From positions 868,001 through 932,000 of the forward strand of contig CAWJKP010000003.1 in assembly GCA_963843465.1 (NCBI GenBank): a DNA stretch of 64,000 bases, written 5' to 3'. Below the pieces are notes generated by a model that was not told the origin of the DNA, made no database searches, and was given only the letters and a program-made list of their open reading frames with translations. This document shows, in pieces, positions 8,961 through 17,301 of the stretch. Source of the stretch: CAWJKP01 sp963843465 (GTDB lineage: Bacteria; Planctomycetota; Planctomycetia; Pirellulales; Thermoguttaceae). A program made the position numbers and the translations under genes. Position 1 is the first letter of the stretch. Every line of letters starts with the position of its first letter.

Positions 8961-10262
8961 TCACTCCCGCACCCTCATACGCACCGTCCCCGGATGCACG
9001 AAGACGAACTTCTCGATGACCTGCAAGGCCTGATCGACCGCGCCCGAGGGGGCCTCGTGGGTCATAATCACCAGCGGCACCGTCCGTGGGGACCCCTCCT
9101 CGACCTCGTGTTGGATCACCGAAGCGATGGAGATCCGGTGCCGGCCCAGCACGCCGGCGATCTCCGCCAACACGCCCGGACTGTCGTCGACCCGCAAGCG
9201 GAGGTAGCACCGGCCCGGCACCAGGGCCGGATCGCGGACCGGCACGGCGGCCTTGCCGTCGGGCGTCCAGAGATCCAGCGTGCGGAAAGTGATCGCCGCG
9301 CGTCCCACGATGGTGTCGATGATGTCGGCCACGACCGCCGAGGCCGTGGGCATCTGGCCCGCGCCCAGGCCGTGGAAAAAGACCCGGCCCACCGCGTCGC
9401 CCAGCACGCGGATGGCGTTGTACGCGCCGCGGACCTCGGCCAACGGCGTGCCCTCCCGAACCAGCGTGGGCGAGACGTGCAGTTCCAGACCGTCGGGCAC
9501 CAGCTCGGCCACGGCCAACAGCTTGATGCTGTAGCCAAGCTCCTTCGCCGTGCGGATGTCGCTCACCTGGACCACGTCGATCCCGGTCCGAGGAATCTCC
9601 CGCCAGTTGACCCGGGCGCCGAAGGCCAGATGGGCCAGGATGGAAAGCTTCTGGGCGGCGTCGCTGCCGTTGACGTCCATCGCCGGGTTGGCCTCGGCGT
9701 ACCCTCGCCGCTGCGCCTCGGCCACGGAATCGGCATAGTCCGTGCCGTGCTCCGCCATCTGCGTGAGGATGAAGTTGCTCGTGCCGTTGAGGATCGCGTG
9801 GATCGACTCGATGCGGTTGGCCGAAAGGCACTGCCCGATGGCCGCAATGATCGGGATGCCCCCCGCCACCGCCGCCTCGAAGGCGATTGAACGGCCAAGC
9901 TGCCTCGCCCGGGTGAATAACTCGGTGCCGTGTTCCGCCAGCAGGGCCTTGTTGGCCGTGACCACGTCCTTGCCGCTTTCCAGCAGCTTCAACACAATGG
10001 TCCGGGCCGGCTCCAACCCGCCGACTAGCTCGACCGCCACCTGGATCTCGGGGTTGTCGAGGACCTTGGAAAGGTCGTCGGTCAGCAGGCCCGGAGGGAT
10101 AGCCACATTCCTCGGCCGGGTGAGGTCGTTATCGACGACCTGCACCAGTTCGACCCGCCGGCCCGCATGTCGGGCGACCCGGTCTGCACTCTCCAACAGC
10201 AGCTTGGCCGTCCCCGAGCCAATAGTCCCCAAGCCGACGATGGCAACCTTGGCAGTCTGCAT
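8961..10262 (-). CDS. hom: Homoserine dehydrogenase
   Basis: 433 aa. It reduces aspartate semialdehyde to homoserine. Visible are the NAD(P)-binding start (VAIVGLGTIGSGTAKLL), the catalytic region (FEAAVAGGIPII, ILNGTSNFILTQM, YAEANPAMDVNGSDAAQKL) and a C-terminal ACT domain (DSPGVLAEIAGVLGRHRISI) for threonine feedback. It is the first gene of the minus operon hom-apgM-lysC-LOG. Its stop codon abuts the heptamer array. Confidence 0.95.
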   Translation of the reverse strand: MQTAKVAIVGLGTIGSGTAKLLLESADRVARHAGRRVELVQVVDNDLTRPRNVAIPPGLLTDDLSKVLDNPEIQVAVELVGGLEPARTIVLKLLESGKDVVTANKALLAEHGTELFTRARQLGRSIAFEAAVAGGIPIIAAIGQCLSANRIESIHAILNGTSNFILTQMAEHGTDYADSVAEAQRRGYAEANPAMDVNGSDAAQKLSILAHLAFGARVNWREIPRTGIDVVQVSDIRTAKELGYSIKLLAVAELVPDGLELHVSPTLVREGTPLAEVRGAYNAIRVLGDAVGRVFFHGLGAGQMPTASAVVADIIDTIVGRAAITFRTLDLWTPDGKAAVPVRDPALVPGRCYLRLRVDDSPGVLAEIAGVLGRHRISIASVIQHEVEEGSPRTVPLVIMTHEAPSGAVDQALQVIEKFVFVHPGTVRMRVRE

Positions 10263-10391
10263 AGAATATCCAAGCAGTTCCTTTGACTGAGAACCTCTTA
10301 TCCTAGGCTAGCTTATCCCCGGTCGTCAAGCCGGCTGGCGGCAGCGGCAAGGTATGGAACTTGCATGTTTTCTTGAGAGGTCTTTTCCGTG

Positions 10392-10452
10392 GGACGGATT
10401 GGTAATCCGTCCAGGGGATCGACTCGTCTCCGGACGGATTAGCAATCCGTCC
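10392..10452. repeat. Two family E palindromes
   Basis: GGACGGATTGGTAATCCGTCC at 10392-10412 and GGACGGATTAGCAATCCGTC from 10432 are two tandem inverted repeats in the hom-dps divergent spacer. They would have to be transcribed in the dps 5' leader if the promoter lies upstream of them. Confidence 0.9.
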
Positions 10453-10497
10453 TACATCAGAACCAACTTCCAGACCATATCTGATCGAGGTTTCGCT

Positions 10498-11160
10498 ATG
10501 ATCAATCCGGTGGAACGACAAGTGAGCAGGCACCCGGCGAGGGGCGCCAGGACCATGCAGGCCAGGGCCTCGTCCGTGGCCTCCGAAAGCGGCAACGGGG
10601 CGCGGTCGGCGCAACCCTTCCTGGAGCAGCGCGGCACGGAAATCCAAGACTTTGGCAGCCTCATCCGGCTGCCCAACGGATTGGACGAAGGAGTGTGCCG
10701 CAAGAGCGTGCAGTCGCTCAATCATCTCCTGGCCGATACGTTGACGCTCCGCGACCTTTACAAGAAGCACCACTGGCAGGTGTCGGGACCGACCTTCTAC
10801 CAGCTTCACCTGTTGTTCGACAAGCATTTCGAGGCGCAGGCGGACCTGGTGGACGCGCTGGCCGAGCGGGTGCAAATGCTGGGCGGGATTGCCATCGCCA
10901 TGGCGCCCGATGTGGCGGAGACGACCTGCATTCCCCGGCCGCCGCGCGGCCGCGAGGAGGTGCCCGTCCAGATCGCGCGGCTGTTGGAAGCCCACGAGAT
11001 GGTGCTCAAGCAAGCCCACCAGGCGGCTCGCGAAGCCGACGAGTCCGGCGACGACGGCACGGCCGATCTGCTCATCAGCCAGGTGATCCGCACCAACGAA
11101 ATGCAGGTTTGGTTCCTCTCGGAGCACCTGGTCGACGCGCCGCTGGTGCGGGGCGAATAG
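10498..11160 (+). CDS. dps: Dps-family DNA-protection / ferritin-like protein
   Basis: 220 aa from ATG 10498 (GAGG 7 nt upstream); a longer frame from 10354 only translates palindromes. The ferroxidase signature is present: HHWQVSGPTFYQLHLLFDKH with FEAQADLVDALAERV. Four-helix-bundle Dps proteins assemble as dodecamers, oxidise Fe(II) with peroxide and store iron, and some bind DNA. An N-terminal extension of about 60 residues (basic, unstructured-looking) precedes the core; such tails often bind DNA, which is inference here. Confidence 0.9.
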   Translation: MINPVERQVSRHPARGARTMQARASSVASESGNGARSAQPFLEQRGTEIQDFGSLIRLPNGLDEGVCRKSVQSLNHLLADTLTLRDLYKKHHWQVSGPTFYQLHLLFDKHFEAQADLVDALAERVQMLGGIAIAMAPDVAETTCIPRPPRGREEVPVQIARLLEAHEMVLKQAHQAAREADESGDDGTADLLISQVIRTNEMQVWFLSEHLVDAPLVRGE

Positions 11161-11175
11161 CTCGCCGGTGCGTCA

Positions 11176-11351
11176 CACTAGCCCGAAGCGCGAGCGAGGG
11201 CAAGGATCGCCGAATCAATAAGTGGCGGACCTTCGATTGTGCTCCTCACGCTCCGCGTGAGGTTCGGCCTCACGCGGAGCGTGAGGAGTACGACGGTTGT
11301 TGATTCGCCGATGCTAAGCCATCGCTCCCTCGCTTGCGCTTCGGGCTAGTG
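11176..11351. repeat. Triple-nested palindrome (families A and F)
   Basis: Outer family A arms 11176-11200 and 11327-11351 pair with one mismatch. An intermediate pair (GCCGAATCAA ... TTGATTCGCC) lies inside. Inner family F arms 11242-11262 and 11268-11288 are a perfect 21-bp repeat. The structure could fold as one long stem or cruciform downstream of dps. Confidence 0.9.
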
Positions 11352-11375
11352 TTCGGCCGTGAAGAATTCGGGCTT

Positions 11376-11408
11376 GCGCCGCCTGATGAGGAGGGCGGCG
11401 TTTTTTTT
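11376..11408 (+). terminator. Rho-independent terminator
   Basis: CGCCGCC pairs with GGCGGCG around a TGATGAGGAG loop, followed immediately by eight T residues (11401-11408). It ends any transcript from dps and lies 80 bp ahead of the next start. Confidence 0.85.
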
Positions 11409-11490
11409 GCGCCCAGCCCCTCTCCCTCGCCCACCTTCCGTCTGCTATAGTGCCAGCACGAGAGTTACCTCACCTGCGCGAGCGAGACTC

Positions 11491-12549
11491 ATGGATTCCA
11501 AAGCCGAATCGTTTCTCAAAGAGATCCTGGCAACCCCCAGCCCGTCGGGATATGAGGGCCAGTTACAGACTGTCGTGCGGCGCTATGCCGGCGAGTTTGC
11601 CGACCGGATCACGGCCGACTCGCACGGCAACCTGATGACCGCCAGGAATACGGACGCCTCTTTTCGCGTGATGCTGGCCGGCCATTGCGACCAGATCGGG
11701 CTGATCGTGCAGTTCATCGACAGCGACGGCTTCCTCTATGTCCAGGAGATCGGCGGCTGGGACCCCCAGGTGCTCATCGGGCAGCGGATGACCGTCTGGA
11801 CGACCGGCGGGCCGGTCTTCGGCGTGATCGCCCGCAAGCCCATCCACCTGCTCACCGAGGAGGAGCGGAAACAGGTGCCCAAGACCAAGGACCTCTGGAT
11901 CGACATCGGCGCGGCCGACAAGGAAGAGGCCCAAGCGTTGGTCCGCATCGGCGACCCGGTGACCCTCGAGCTCGCCTATCGCCCGATGCGCAACGGCCGC
12001 GCGGCCTCGCCGGCCATGGACGACAAGTGCGGTCTCTGGGTGGTGATCGAGGCCCTGCGGCGGATCAACCCGGCCAAGCTCCGCTCGGCGGTCTACGCGG
12101 TCTCGACGGTCCAGGAGGAAGTCGGGCTGCGCGGCGCCCGCACGAGTGCTTTCGGCATCGATCCGCAGGTCGGCGTGGCCGTCGACGTGACCCATGCCAC
12201 CGACTGCCCCACGATCGACAAGAAGCAGGAGGGCGAGGTCGCCCTGGGCAAAGGCCCGGTGATCTACCGCGGTCCGAACATGAATCCCAAGGTGGTCGAG
12301 CAGCTTGTCCAGGCGGCCGCCGGCCACGGGATCGCCTACCAGCTTGCCGCCTGCGGCCGGTCCACGGGAACCGACGCCAACGCCATCCAAATCAACCGAG
12401 GCGGCGTGGCCACCGGTCTGATCAGCATTCCCAACCGCTACATGCACAGTCCCGTCGAGATGATCTCCCTGGACGACATCGACCGCGCCGCCGACCTCTT
12501 GGCCCGCTTCTGCGAAAGCGTCGCCCCCGACGCCGACTATACGCCGTGA
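11491..12549 (+). CDS. M42-family metallo-aminopeptidase (glutamyl aminopeptidase/FrvX-like)
   Basis: 352 aa from ATG 11491, where similarity begins (FLKEILATPSPSGYEG). Dinuclear-metal motifs of M42 peptidases are visible: AGHCDQIG, MDDKCGLWV, the catalytic glutamates in VQEEVGLRGA, and SIPNRYMHSPVEM. These cytosolic tetrahedral peptidases remove N-terminal residues from peptides. A short sequence after a strong terminator precedes it, so it probably has its own promoter. Confidence 0.93.
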   Translation: MDSKAESFLKEILATPSPSGYEGQLQTVVRRYAGEFADRITADSHGNLMTARNTDASFRVMLAGHCDQIGLIVQFIDSDGFLYVQEIGGWDPQVLIGQRMTVWTTGGPVFGVIARKPIHLLTEEERKQVPKTKDLWIDIGAADKEEAQALVRIGDPVTLELAYRPMRNGRAASPAMDDKCGLWVVIEALRRINPAKLRSAVYAVSTVQEEVGLRGARTSAFGIDPQVGVAVDVTHATDCPTIDKKQEGEVALGKGPVIYRGPNMNPKVVEQLVQAAAGHGIAYQLAACGRSTGTDANAIQINRGGVATGLISIPNRYMHSPVEMISLDDIDRAADLLARFCESVAPDADYTP

Positions 12550-12755
12550 GACGAGGGGCGAGGGATGAGGGGCGAGGGACGAGGGATGAGTTCGTCGCGG
12601 AGCGACGTTTTGATGGTAGCCGTGGGTTTCAACCCACGGAACATGTCGCCCAACGACCGTTTTGCGTCGCGTAGCGACGCCTGAATCGTCGCTACGCGAC
12701 GAACGGAAACACGGGGGGCGTCGCAAACCGTGGGTTGAAACCCACGGCTACCATC
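12546..12755. repeat. Heptamer tract and nested palindrome
   Basis: A 7-bp-period tract (GGGCGAGGGATGAGG) at 12546-12590 is followed by outer arms 12612-12639 and 12728-12755, a perfect 28-bp inverted repeat (GCCGTGGGTTTCAACCCACG core, itself palindromic). An inner palindrome near 12664-12701 carries GTCGCGTAGCGAC. No gene is seen in 12550-12793. Confidence 0.9.
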
Positions 12756-12793
12756 GCATCGTCGCTACGCGACGTGAACCGCATCCAACCTGA

Positions 12794-13861
12794 TCACTCG
12801 ACGACGCGGAGACTATGCGCCTTCAGCAGACAGGTCACTTCCGCGCCGGAAGCCAATTGCAGCTCGGCGGCGGCCTGCGGGGTGACCTCCGCCCAAAGAA
12901 TCTGGCCGATGTCCACGGCCACGAAGACGGACTGATCGAGCGTTACCATGCGGCAGACGCGTCCGCGGAGATGATTGCGGGTGCTGAGGCCGGCGATGTC
13001 CTGGCGGCTGAGCGTGACGTTGGCCGGGGAGAACTCGACGAACAGCGGCATGGCGGCCGGCGCCGAAAGCGGCGGGATGTGGATCGCCTGGGAACCGACG
13101 TGTCCCAGAGTTTCCTCCTTGCCAAACTGCACGTCGTCCAGCCGCAGCAGGTTTATCGGGCCGGTGCCGTTTTTCCAGCCCAGCGGCTCGGGCCGGCTCA
13201 GCGCGTCGTCGGGAGTGCCCGAGGCTACGATTCGGCCGGCGTGGAGCACGATTACCCATTGGGCCAGCCGGCGGACCTCGGCCTGGGAGTGGGTGACGAA
13301 GAGCGTGGGGATGTCCCATTGGGCCACGATGCGGTCGAGATAGGCCAGGATGCGGGCCTTGAGCGGGGCGTCCAACGAGGCCAGCGGCTCATCCATCAGC
13401 AGAAGCCGCGGCCCGCTGAGCAGGGCCCGGCCCAGGGCGACCCGCTGACGTTCCCCGCCGGAAAGACTCTTCGGATAGCGTCGCAACAGCGGCCCGATCT
13501 CCAGCACCTCGACCACCCGCTCCAAGGCCATCGGCCGCCCGCCGCGGCGGTGCCGCTGGCCGTACCGCAGGTTGCCCTCGACGCTCAAGTGTGGGAAGAG
13601 CAGGTGCTCCTGGAAGACGTAGCCAATCTGGCGCTTGTCCGGCGGCAGCACCAGGCCGGACGACGTGTCGACCAACAGGCGATCATCCAGCAGGATGCGG
13701 GCCTGCTGCGGCCGAAGGAAGCCGGCGATCAGTCCCAGGAGCGTGGTCTTGCCGCTGCCCGAGGGACCGAAGACGGCCGTCACGCGATGGTTGGTTTCCA
13801 AGGTCGCGTCCAAGACGAACCCGTCGGGGTAGCCATGCCGGCAGCAAAGGCTAAGACTCAT
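12794..13861 (-). CDS. modC: Molybdate ABC transporter ATP-binding protein
   Basis: 355 aa. Walker A GPSGSGKTT, signature LSGGERQRVALGRAL, Walker B LLLMDEPLASLD and the switch His in FVTHSQAE are all present. The C-terminal region (from about residue 285) resembles the Mop/TOBE domain that binds molybdate in ModC. It energises import through ModB, whose gene overlaps it by 11 bp. Confidence 0.92.
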   Translation of the reverse strand: MSLSLCCRHGYPDGFVLDATLETNHRVTAVFGPSGSGKTTLLGLIAGFLRPQQARILLDDRLLVDTSSGLVLPPDKRQIGYVFQEHLLFPHLSVEGNLRYGQRHRRGGRPMALERVVEVLEIGPLLRRYPKSLSGGERQRVALGRALLSGPRLLLMDEPLASLDAPLKARILAYLDRIVAQWDIPTLFVTHSQAEVRRLAQWVIVLHAGRIVASGTPDDALSRPEPLGWKNGTGPINLLRLDDVQFGKEETLGHVGSQAIHIPPLSAPAAMPLFVEFSPANVTLSRQDIAGLSTRNHLRGRVCRMVTLDQSVFVAVDIGQILWAEVTPQAAAELQLASGAEVTCLLKAHSLRVVE

Positions 13862-14555
13862 GGCGCATCTGCCTCCGTTCCAACAGCTCGCTGGCCACCA
13901 GCGCCGCCGCGCCCAGCACGATCGACAGCCCGACCAGCCGCCAGCAGGCCGGCGCCGACATTCCGCCGGGCCGGTTGGCCAGGGTATAGATGGCCAAGGG
14001 GATCGTGCGGGTCTGGCCCTCGATGTTGCCGGCCACCATGATCGTGGCCCCGAACTCGCCCAGGCTCCGCGCGAAGGCCAGCATCCAGCCGGCGATCAGT
14101 CCCCGCCCTGCCAGCGGCAGCGAGATCGTGGCGAAGGTCGTGATCCGGTTCGCCCCCAGGCTCCGGGCGGCCAGCTCCAGCCGCGGGTCGACCCCTTGAA
14201 ACGCCAGCCGGATCGCCCGCACCATCAGCGGAAAGCTCACCGCCAGCGAAGCCAGCGCCGCCGCCAGCCAGGTGAAGACGATCCTCACGCCGAACCAATC
14301 TTCCAGCGGCCTGCCCAAGGGTCCGTTGATGGAAAACAGGACCAGCAGCAGGTAGCCCGTCACCACCGGCGGCAAGACCAGTGGCAGGTTGACCGCCGTT
14401 TCCGCCAGCCACTTGCCGGGAAAACGGCTCCGGGCCAAAACGTACCCGATCGCAATCGCCACCGGCAGCCCCAGCCAGGCCGCCACGAACGACACCTTGA
14501 AGCTCAGCCAAAGGGCAATGGTTTCTTCAGGCGTGAGCAACGACCAGTGCGGCAT
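13851..14555 (-). CDS. modB: Molybdate ABC transporter permease
   Basis: 234 aa with five to six predicted membrane helices and the binding-protein-dependent permease EAA-like loop (LELAARSLGANRITTFATISLP). It forms the membrane channel with ModC. No modA is adjacent: the next genes upstream on this strand are a HEPN/membrane cassette. The binding protein must be encoded elsewhere, or the accessory pair has been inserted between modA and modB. Confidence 0.92.
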   Translation of the reverse strand: MPHWSLLTPEETIALWLSFKVSFVAAWLGLPVAIAIGYVLARSRFPGKWLAETAVNLPLVLPPVVTGYLLLVLFSINGPLGRPLEDWFGVRIVFTWLAAALASLAVSFPLMVRAIRLAFQGVDPRLELAARSLGANRITTFATISLPLAGRGLIAGWMLAFARSLGEFGATIMVAGNIEGQTRTIPLAIYTLANRPGGMSAPACWRLVGLSIVLGAAALVASELLERRQMRHES

Positions 14556-14605
14556 ACTCAGCGAGCGTTCAGGGTGCAGTGTTCGCCGTCCGGCGGTTTA
14601 ACGCG

Positions 14606-15070
14606 TCACTTTGGCGCAGCCACGCTCTTCCTAATCCATTTTCTCGGAAATGAGCGGACTTGATTGGTTGTTGGTTCGACACATACGACAAAGCCAACCA
14701 TCTCTGTGGCCGCCTCCCGTATTTCCAGCAACGAGGCACCGTAAGTCGCACTGGCGGCATGAACGACCGTGATGATTGCTTGATGACCTAGAACCTGCCC
14801 ACTTACAGGCAAGGTCAAATTGGCGGCAGTGCCATCCGCCCAGCGATTGACGGTGAGCTTTCCCGTGAGCCGGTTACCATACTGCGCGACCTCAATAACC
14901 TGATCGTCAGACAACTGACTCGAATCGTACCTGCAATGCCACGTGCCTTGCAGTTGCGGCCTGTGATAGACCATACGCTGATACCACGGGATTGCAGCGC
15001 GATTCACGAACACGAGGATCGCGGCGCCCAGTACAGCGGAGATAAAGTTGATGGCAATTCCCTCGAACAT
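14606..15070 (-). CDS. Single-TM protein with a beta-rich C-terminal domain; possible partner of the HEPN gene
   Basis: 154 aa, with a strong GGAGG 8 nt before ATG 15070. Residues about 6-24 are one membrane helix (ISAVLGAAILVFVNRAAIPW). The rest alternates short hydrophobic stretches with G-rich turns (LQGTWHCRYDSS, VAQYGNRLTGKLTVN), like a small lipocalin or beta-barrel. The pattern recalls membrane-tethered beta-barrel effectors of CBASS-type systems (Cap15-like), which usually have two TMs; I cannot claim homology. It lies 12 bp downstream of the HEPN gene in the same direction. Confidence 0.6.
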   Translation of the reverse strand: MFEGIAINFISAVLGAAILVFVNRAAIPWYQRMVYHRPQLQGTWHCRYDSSQLSDDQVIEVAQYGNRLTGKLTVNRWADGTAANLTLPVSGQVLGHQAIITVVHAASATYGASLLEIREAATEMVGFVVCVEPTTNQVRSFPRKWIRKSVAAPK

Positions 15071-15082
15071 ATTTCACGCCTC

Positions 15083-15757
15083 CTACGCCGGATTCCGAAT
15101 GATGAATTCGCGGATGCCCGTAATCATTTGCCCAACCTGACGATCGTCATACTTCTCGTATTCTCCATGTGCGGCGGCGTTCCGCAGTCCCGCCCAGGCC
15201 ATCGCCTCCTTCTGCTCGATCTTGCCGTACGCGTTCGCCTTTGCCAAGTCCGCATTCATTGCGTCCAACATCTTGGGCTTTCCGTTCGGAAATGTGGTAT
15301 CAACGCCATGCTTCCGACAAAGCTCCCGAAGGTGCTGTTCCAGCACGCCTCCGGCGATGACCGCCGCAGGGTCTTTGTAGGTTTCGCCGAGAAGATATTC
15401 GGCAGCCTCAAGCATGTCGGCGAACAGATCGGAATGAACAAGCTCCTTGAATCGTAATGCTCCAAATTGCTCTATCTCCCAAATGCAGGCTTGAAGTATG
15501 TTCTTTGCGCATTCGAGACCGTAGTTACGGGCTTGAATGTGCGGTGTGTTGTCGCCCATAAGGGACACGCCGTGGAAGTTGTAATCCACACCGGCCAACG
15601 ATTGAGATTGAGCCGAGTTTTCACCAAAGATGCGGCCAAGCACCGACCTGCGCTTGTGTTGCCAAGCGCCGAAGCGGCTTCTGTCAGCGCGAACCGCATC
15701 TTCCTCCTCGATCAGTCCCTTGATTAGCGCAACCGCTTGCGATTTATCCATAGCCAA
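15083..15757 (-). CDS. HEPN-domain protein, possible RNase toxin or defence component
   Basis: 224 aa. AAAGGA about 9 nt upstream supports ATG 15757. The C-terminal half is helical and ends with LRNAAAHGEY at residues 191-200. R192-N-x3-H197 matches the R-phi-x4-6-H motif of HEPN ribonucleases, with the polar residue after Arg typical of active members. The N-terminal half is helical with no known motif. HEPN proteins are common in toxin-antitoxin and abortive-infection systems. It is followed by a membrane beta-domain gene in the same transcript, and the pair is unlike the metabolic genes around it. Confidence 0.65.
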   Translation of the reverse strand: MAMDKSQAVALIKGLIEEEDAVRADRSRFGAWQHKRRSVLGRIFGENSAQSQSLAGVDYNFHGVSLMGDNTPHIQARNYGLECAKNILQACIWEIEQFGALRFKELVHSDLFADMLEAAEYLLGETYKDPAAVIAGGVLEQHLRELCRKHGVDTTFPNGKPKMLDAMNADLAKANAYGKIEQKEAMAWAGLRNAAAHGEYEKYDDRQVGQMITGIREFIIRNPA

Positions 15758-15853
15758 AAGTCCTTTCTGATGTCACCCAGTTCCATTGGTCGCATTGCCC
15801 CGGGAACGCGCACAAAAGGGGTCGGAACTACTCACGATAACAAGCAGGGCCGT

Positions 15854-16108
15854 TCACGATTCCGGCCGCTTCCTTTTGCTCTTGCCGTTACGGCACTTAG
15901 GCTTGGTGGGAATGGAGTCAAGCGAAACGATCAGAGGAGGCTCAATAATTGACACCGAATCGTCTTCGGCAACAACGATGACCCGCCTGGGCGTCAGGGC
16001 GACGAAATCTCGATGCGGAACCGGCAGAGACCGTCCGTCAGCCAGGCGGATGAGAAAGGGTTCAAATGGCTGCCGGTGGAGCGCTTCTCGAACGCCTGCG
16101 ATGTCCAT
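15854..16108 (-). CDS. Small planctomycete hypothetical protein
   Basis: 84 aa. The N-terminal pattern VREALHRQPFEPFLIRLADG followed by a short hydrophobic strand region and a basic tail (KSKRKRPES) resembles a small protein family I recall as frequent in planctomycetes, function unknown. AAGG lies upstream of ATG 16108. It may belong to the HEPN transcript, since it is upstream on the same strand with a 96-bp gap. Confidence 0.6.
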   Translation of the reverse strand: MDIAGVREALHRQPFEPFLIRLADGRSLPVPHRDFVALTPRRVIVVAEDDSVSIIEPPLIVSLDSIPTKPKCRNGKSKRKRPES

Positions 16109-16226
16109 GAGCCAACCTTGCGCACGTTGTTTTCAGCATCGCCCCCCGGTCTCGCCGGGCCGGGGGTTAGAGGAAACGGTAAGCGACCCAGGTTGCAAAC
16201 GCCACCACGGGGTTTATCCCCGTGGG

Positions 16227-16434
16227 GCGATGATTGGCAGCTAGAAAGGCCCTGGTAACGATGCCCGATTTTCTCCGTTTCGGTCCGGCCCGGCTTCGGC
16301 CGGGCCGGACCGAAACGGAGAAAATCGGAACTCCTCTTGGAGGGCGGGCGTTTCTAGCTGCCAATCATCGCTCCACCGGCACGAGGCCGGTGGTGGCGTT
16401 CATAGTTTGAGTAAACGATACCCGTCGAATATAT
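16227..16434. repeat. Family H long hairpin element, complete copy
   Basis: Outer arms 16227-16247 and 16351-16371 are a perfect 21-bp repeat (GATTGGCAGCTAGAAA core). The inner stem 16266-16294 / 16299-16327 is a perfect 29-bp repeat closed by a TTCG tetraloop (C-TTCG-G). A conserved tail with a small hairpin (CCACCGGC ... GCCGGTGG) continues to about 16434. A second copy lies at 16835-17020. The remainder of 16109-16535 holds no supportable gene. Confidence 0.92.
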
Positions 16435-16535
16435 CGCAGCGGGCGAGAAGAGAAAAGCCGGCCGGCTTGCTTTCTACAACCCGGCTATATGGCACGCGGC
16501 CGGAAATGCGGCGTTCGTCGTCCCGCCTTTAGTGG

Positions 16536-16834
16536 ATGACGTTGCCACTTTCCCAGGCGGAAATCAGCGTTCGGGGCATTGCCGCATTCAATCCGCCGGT
16601 TGCCCGGTCGATTCTGGTCGTGCGCGGCTACAGGGTATTGCTCGACGAACAGTTTGCCGCGTTCTACGGCGTCGAGACACGCGCGTTGGTCCAGGCCGTC
16701 AAGCGCAACATCAACCGCTTCCCTGAAGACTTCATGCTTCGATTGGGTGTCGATGAATGGGCCGTTTTGAGGCCGCAAGTCGCAACCTCCAGTTTAAGAT
16801 CACAAAATGTGATCTTAAAGATGCGGGTCCTGGT
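16536..16834 (+). pseudogene. ORF6N-domain protein, truncated by repeat H
   Basis: The first ~100 codons match the ORF6N domain of phage-related DNA-binding proteins (VVRGYRVLLDEQFAAFYGVETRALVQAVKRNI...FPEDFMLRL, then LRSQNVILK). Native members continue with a TEQG-type segment and a C-terminal domain. Here the reading frame instead runs into family H sequence at about 16835 and stops at 17000 (154 codons in total). Family H copies on both sides suggest repeat-associated deletion. An internal palindrome (TTAAGATCACAAAATGTGAT) at about 16795-16820 is partly native coding sequence. Confidence 0.8.
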
Positions 16835-17020
16835 GAAACGCCCTGATACCGATGCCCGATTTTTTCCGTTTCGGTCCGGCCCGGCTTCGGCCGGGCCGGA
16901 CCGAAACGGAGAAAATCGTAACTCCTTTTGGTGGCGGGCGTTTCTAGCTGCCAATCATCGCTCCACCGGCACGAGGCCGGTGGTGGCGTCTATAGTTTGA
17001 GTAAACGACACCCGTCGAAA
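16835..17020. repeat. Family H element, copy lacking its left outer arm
   Basis: The 29-bp stems 16857-16885 and 16890-16918 are again closed by TTCG. The right outer arm 16941-16961 is present, but the left outer arm is missing where the ORF6N frame joins. The sequence from GATGCCCGAT through the ACACCCGTCGAA tail is nearly identical to 16260-16434, in direct orientation. Confidence 0.9.
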
Positions 17021-17040
17021 TATACCGCACCGGGTGAGAA

Positions 17041-17160
17041 GAGACCAGGAGTTAGGAGTTAGAATGGGGGGGGCGGCAGCCGTTGTGGATTCGTCGCTTC
17101 TACCTTCTAGCTTCTACCCTCTAGCTTCTATCTCCTAACTTCTAACTCCTGCATTCTTCT
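17041..17160. repeat. Heptamer-period tracts
   Basis: AGGAGTTAGGAGTTAGAATGG (7-bp period) is followed after about 45 bp by the complementary degenerate tract CTTCTACCTTCTAGCTTCTA and further units to CTAACTCCTG. The arms are inverted relative to each other. Nothing else is recognisable up to the next start at 17302. Confidence 0.8.
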
Positions 17161-17301
17161 GCTGGGGCTCGCCGACGAACGCCTCGCGTCGGTGCCCATC
17201 GACCCACCCTGCACTGCCCTTTAGGGGGGCGTGTCTTGAACGCAGGCAAGACAGCAGGGATACTTAATGGCTGCCATTAGTTTCGCGGACCTCAGCATCG
17301 G

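Noticed and set aside
10354..10497. N-terminal extension of Dps
   Set aside because: The codons translate two family E palindromes (GRISNPSY-type residues); ATG 10498 has a good ribosome site. Intragenic use cannot be fully excluded.
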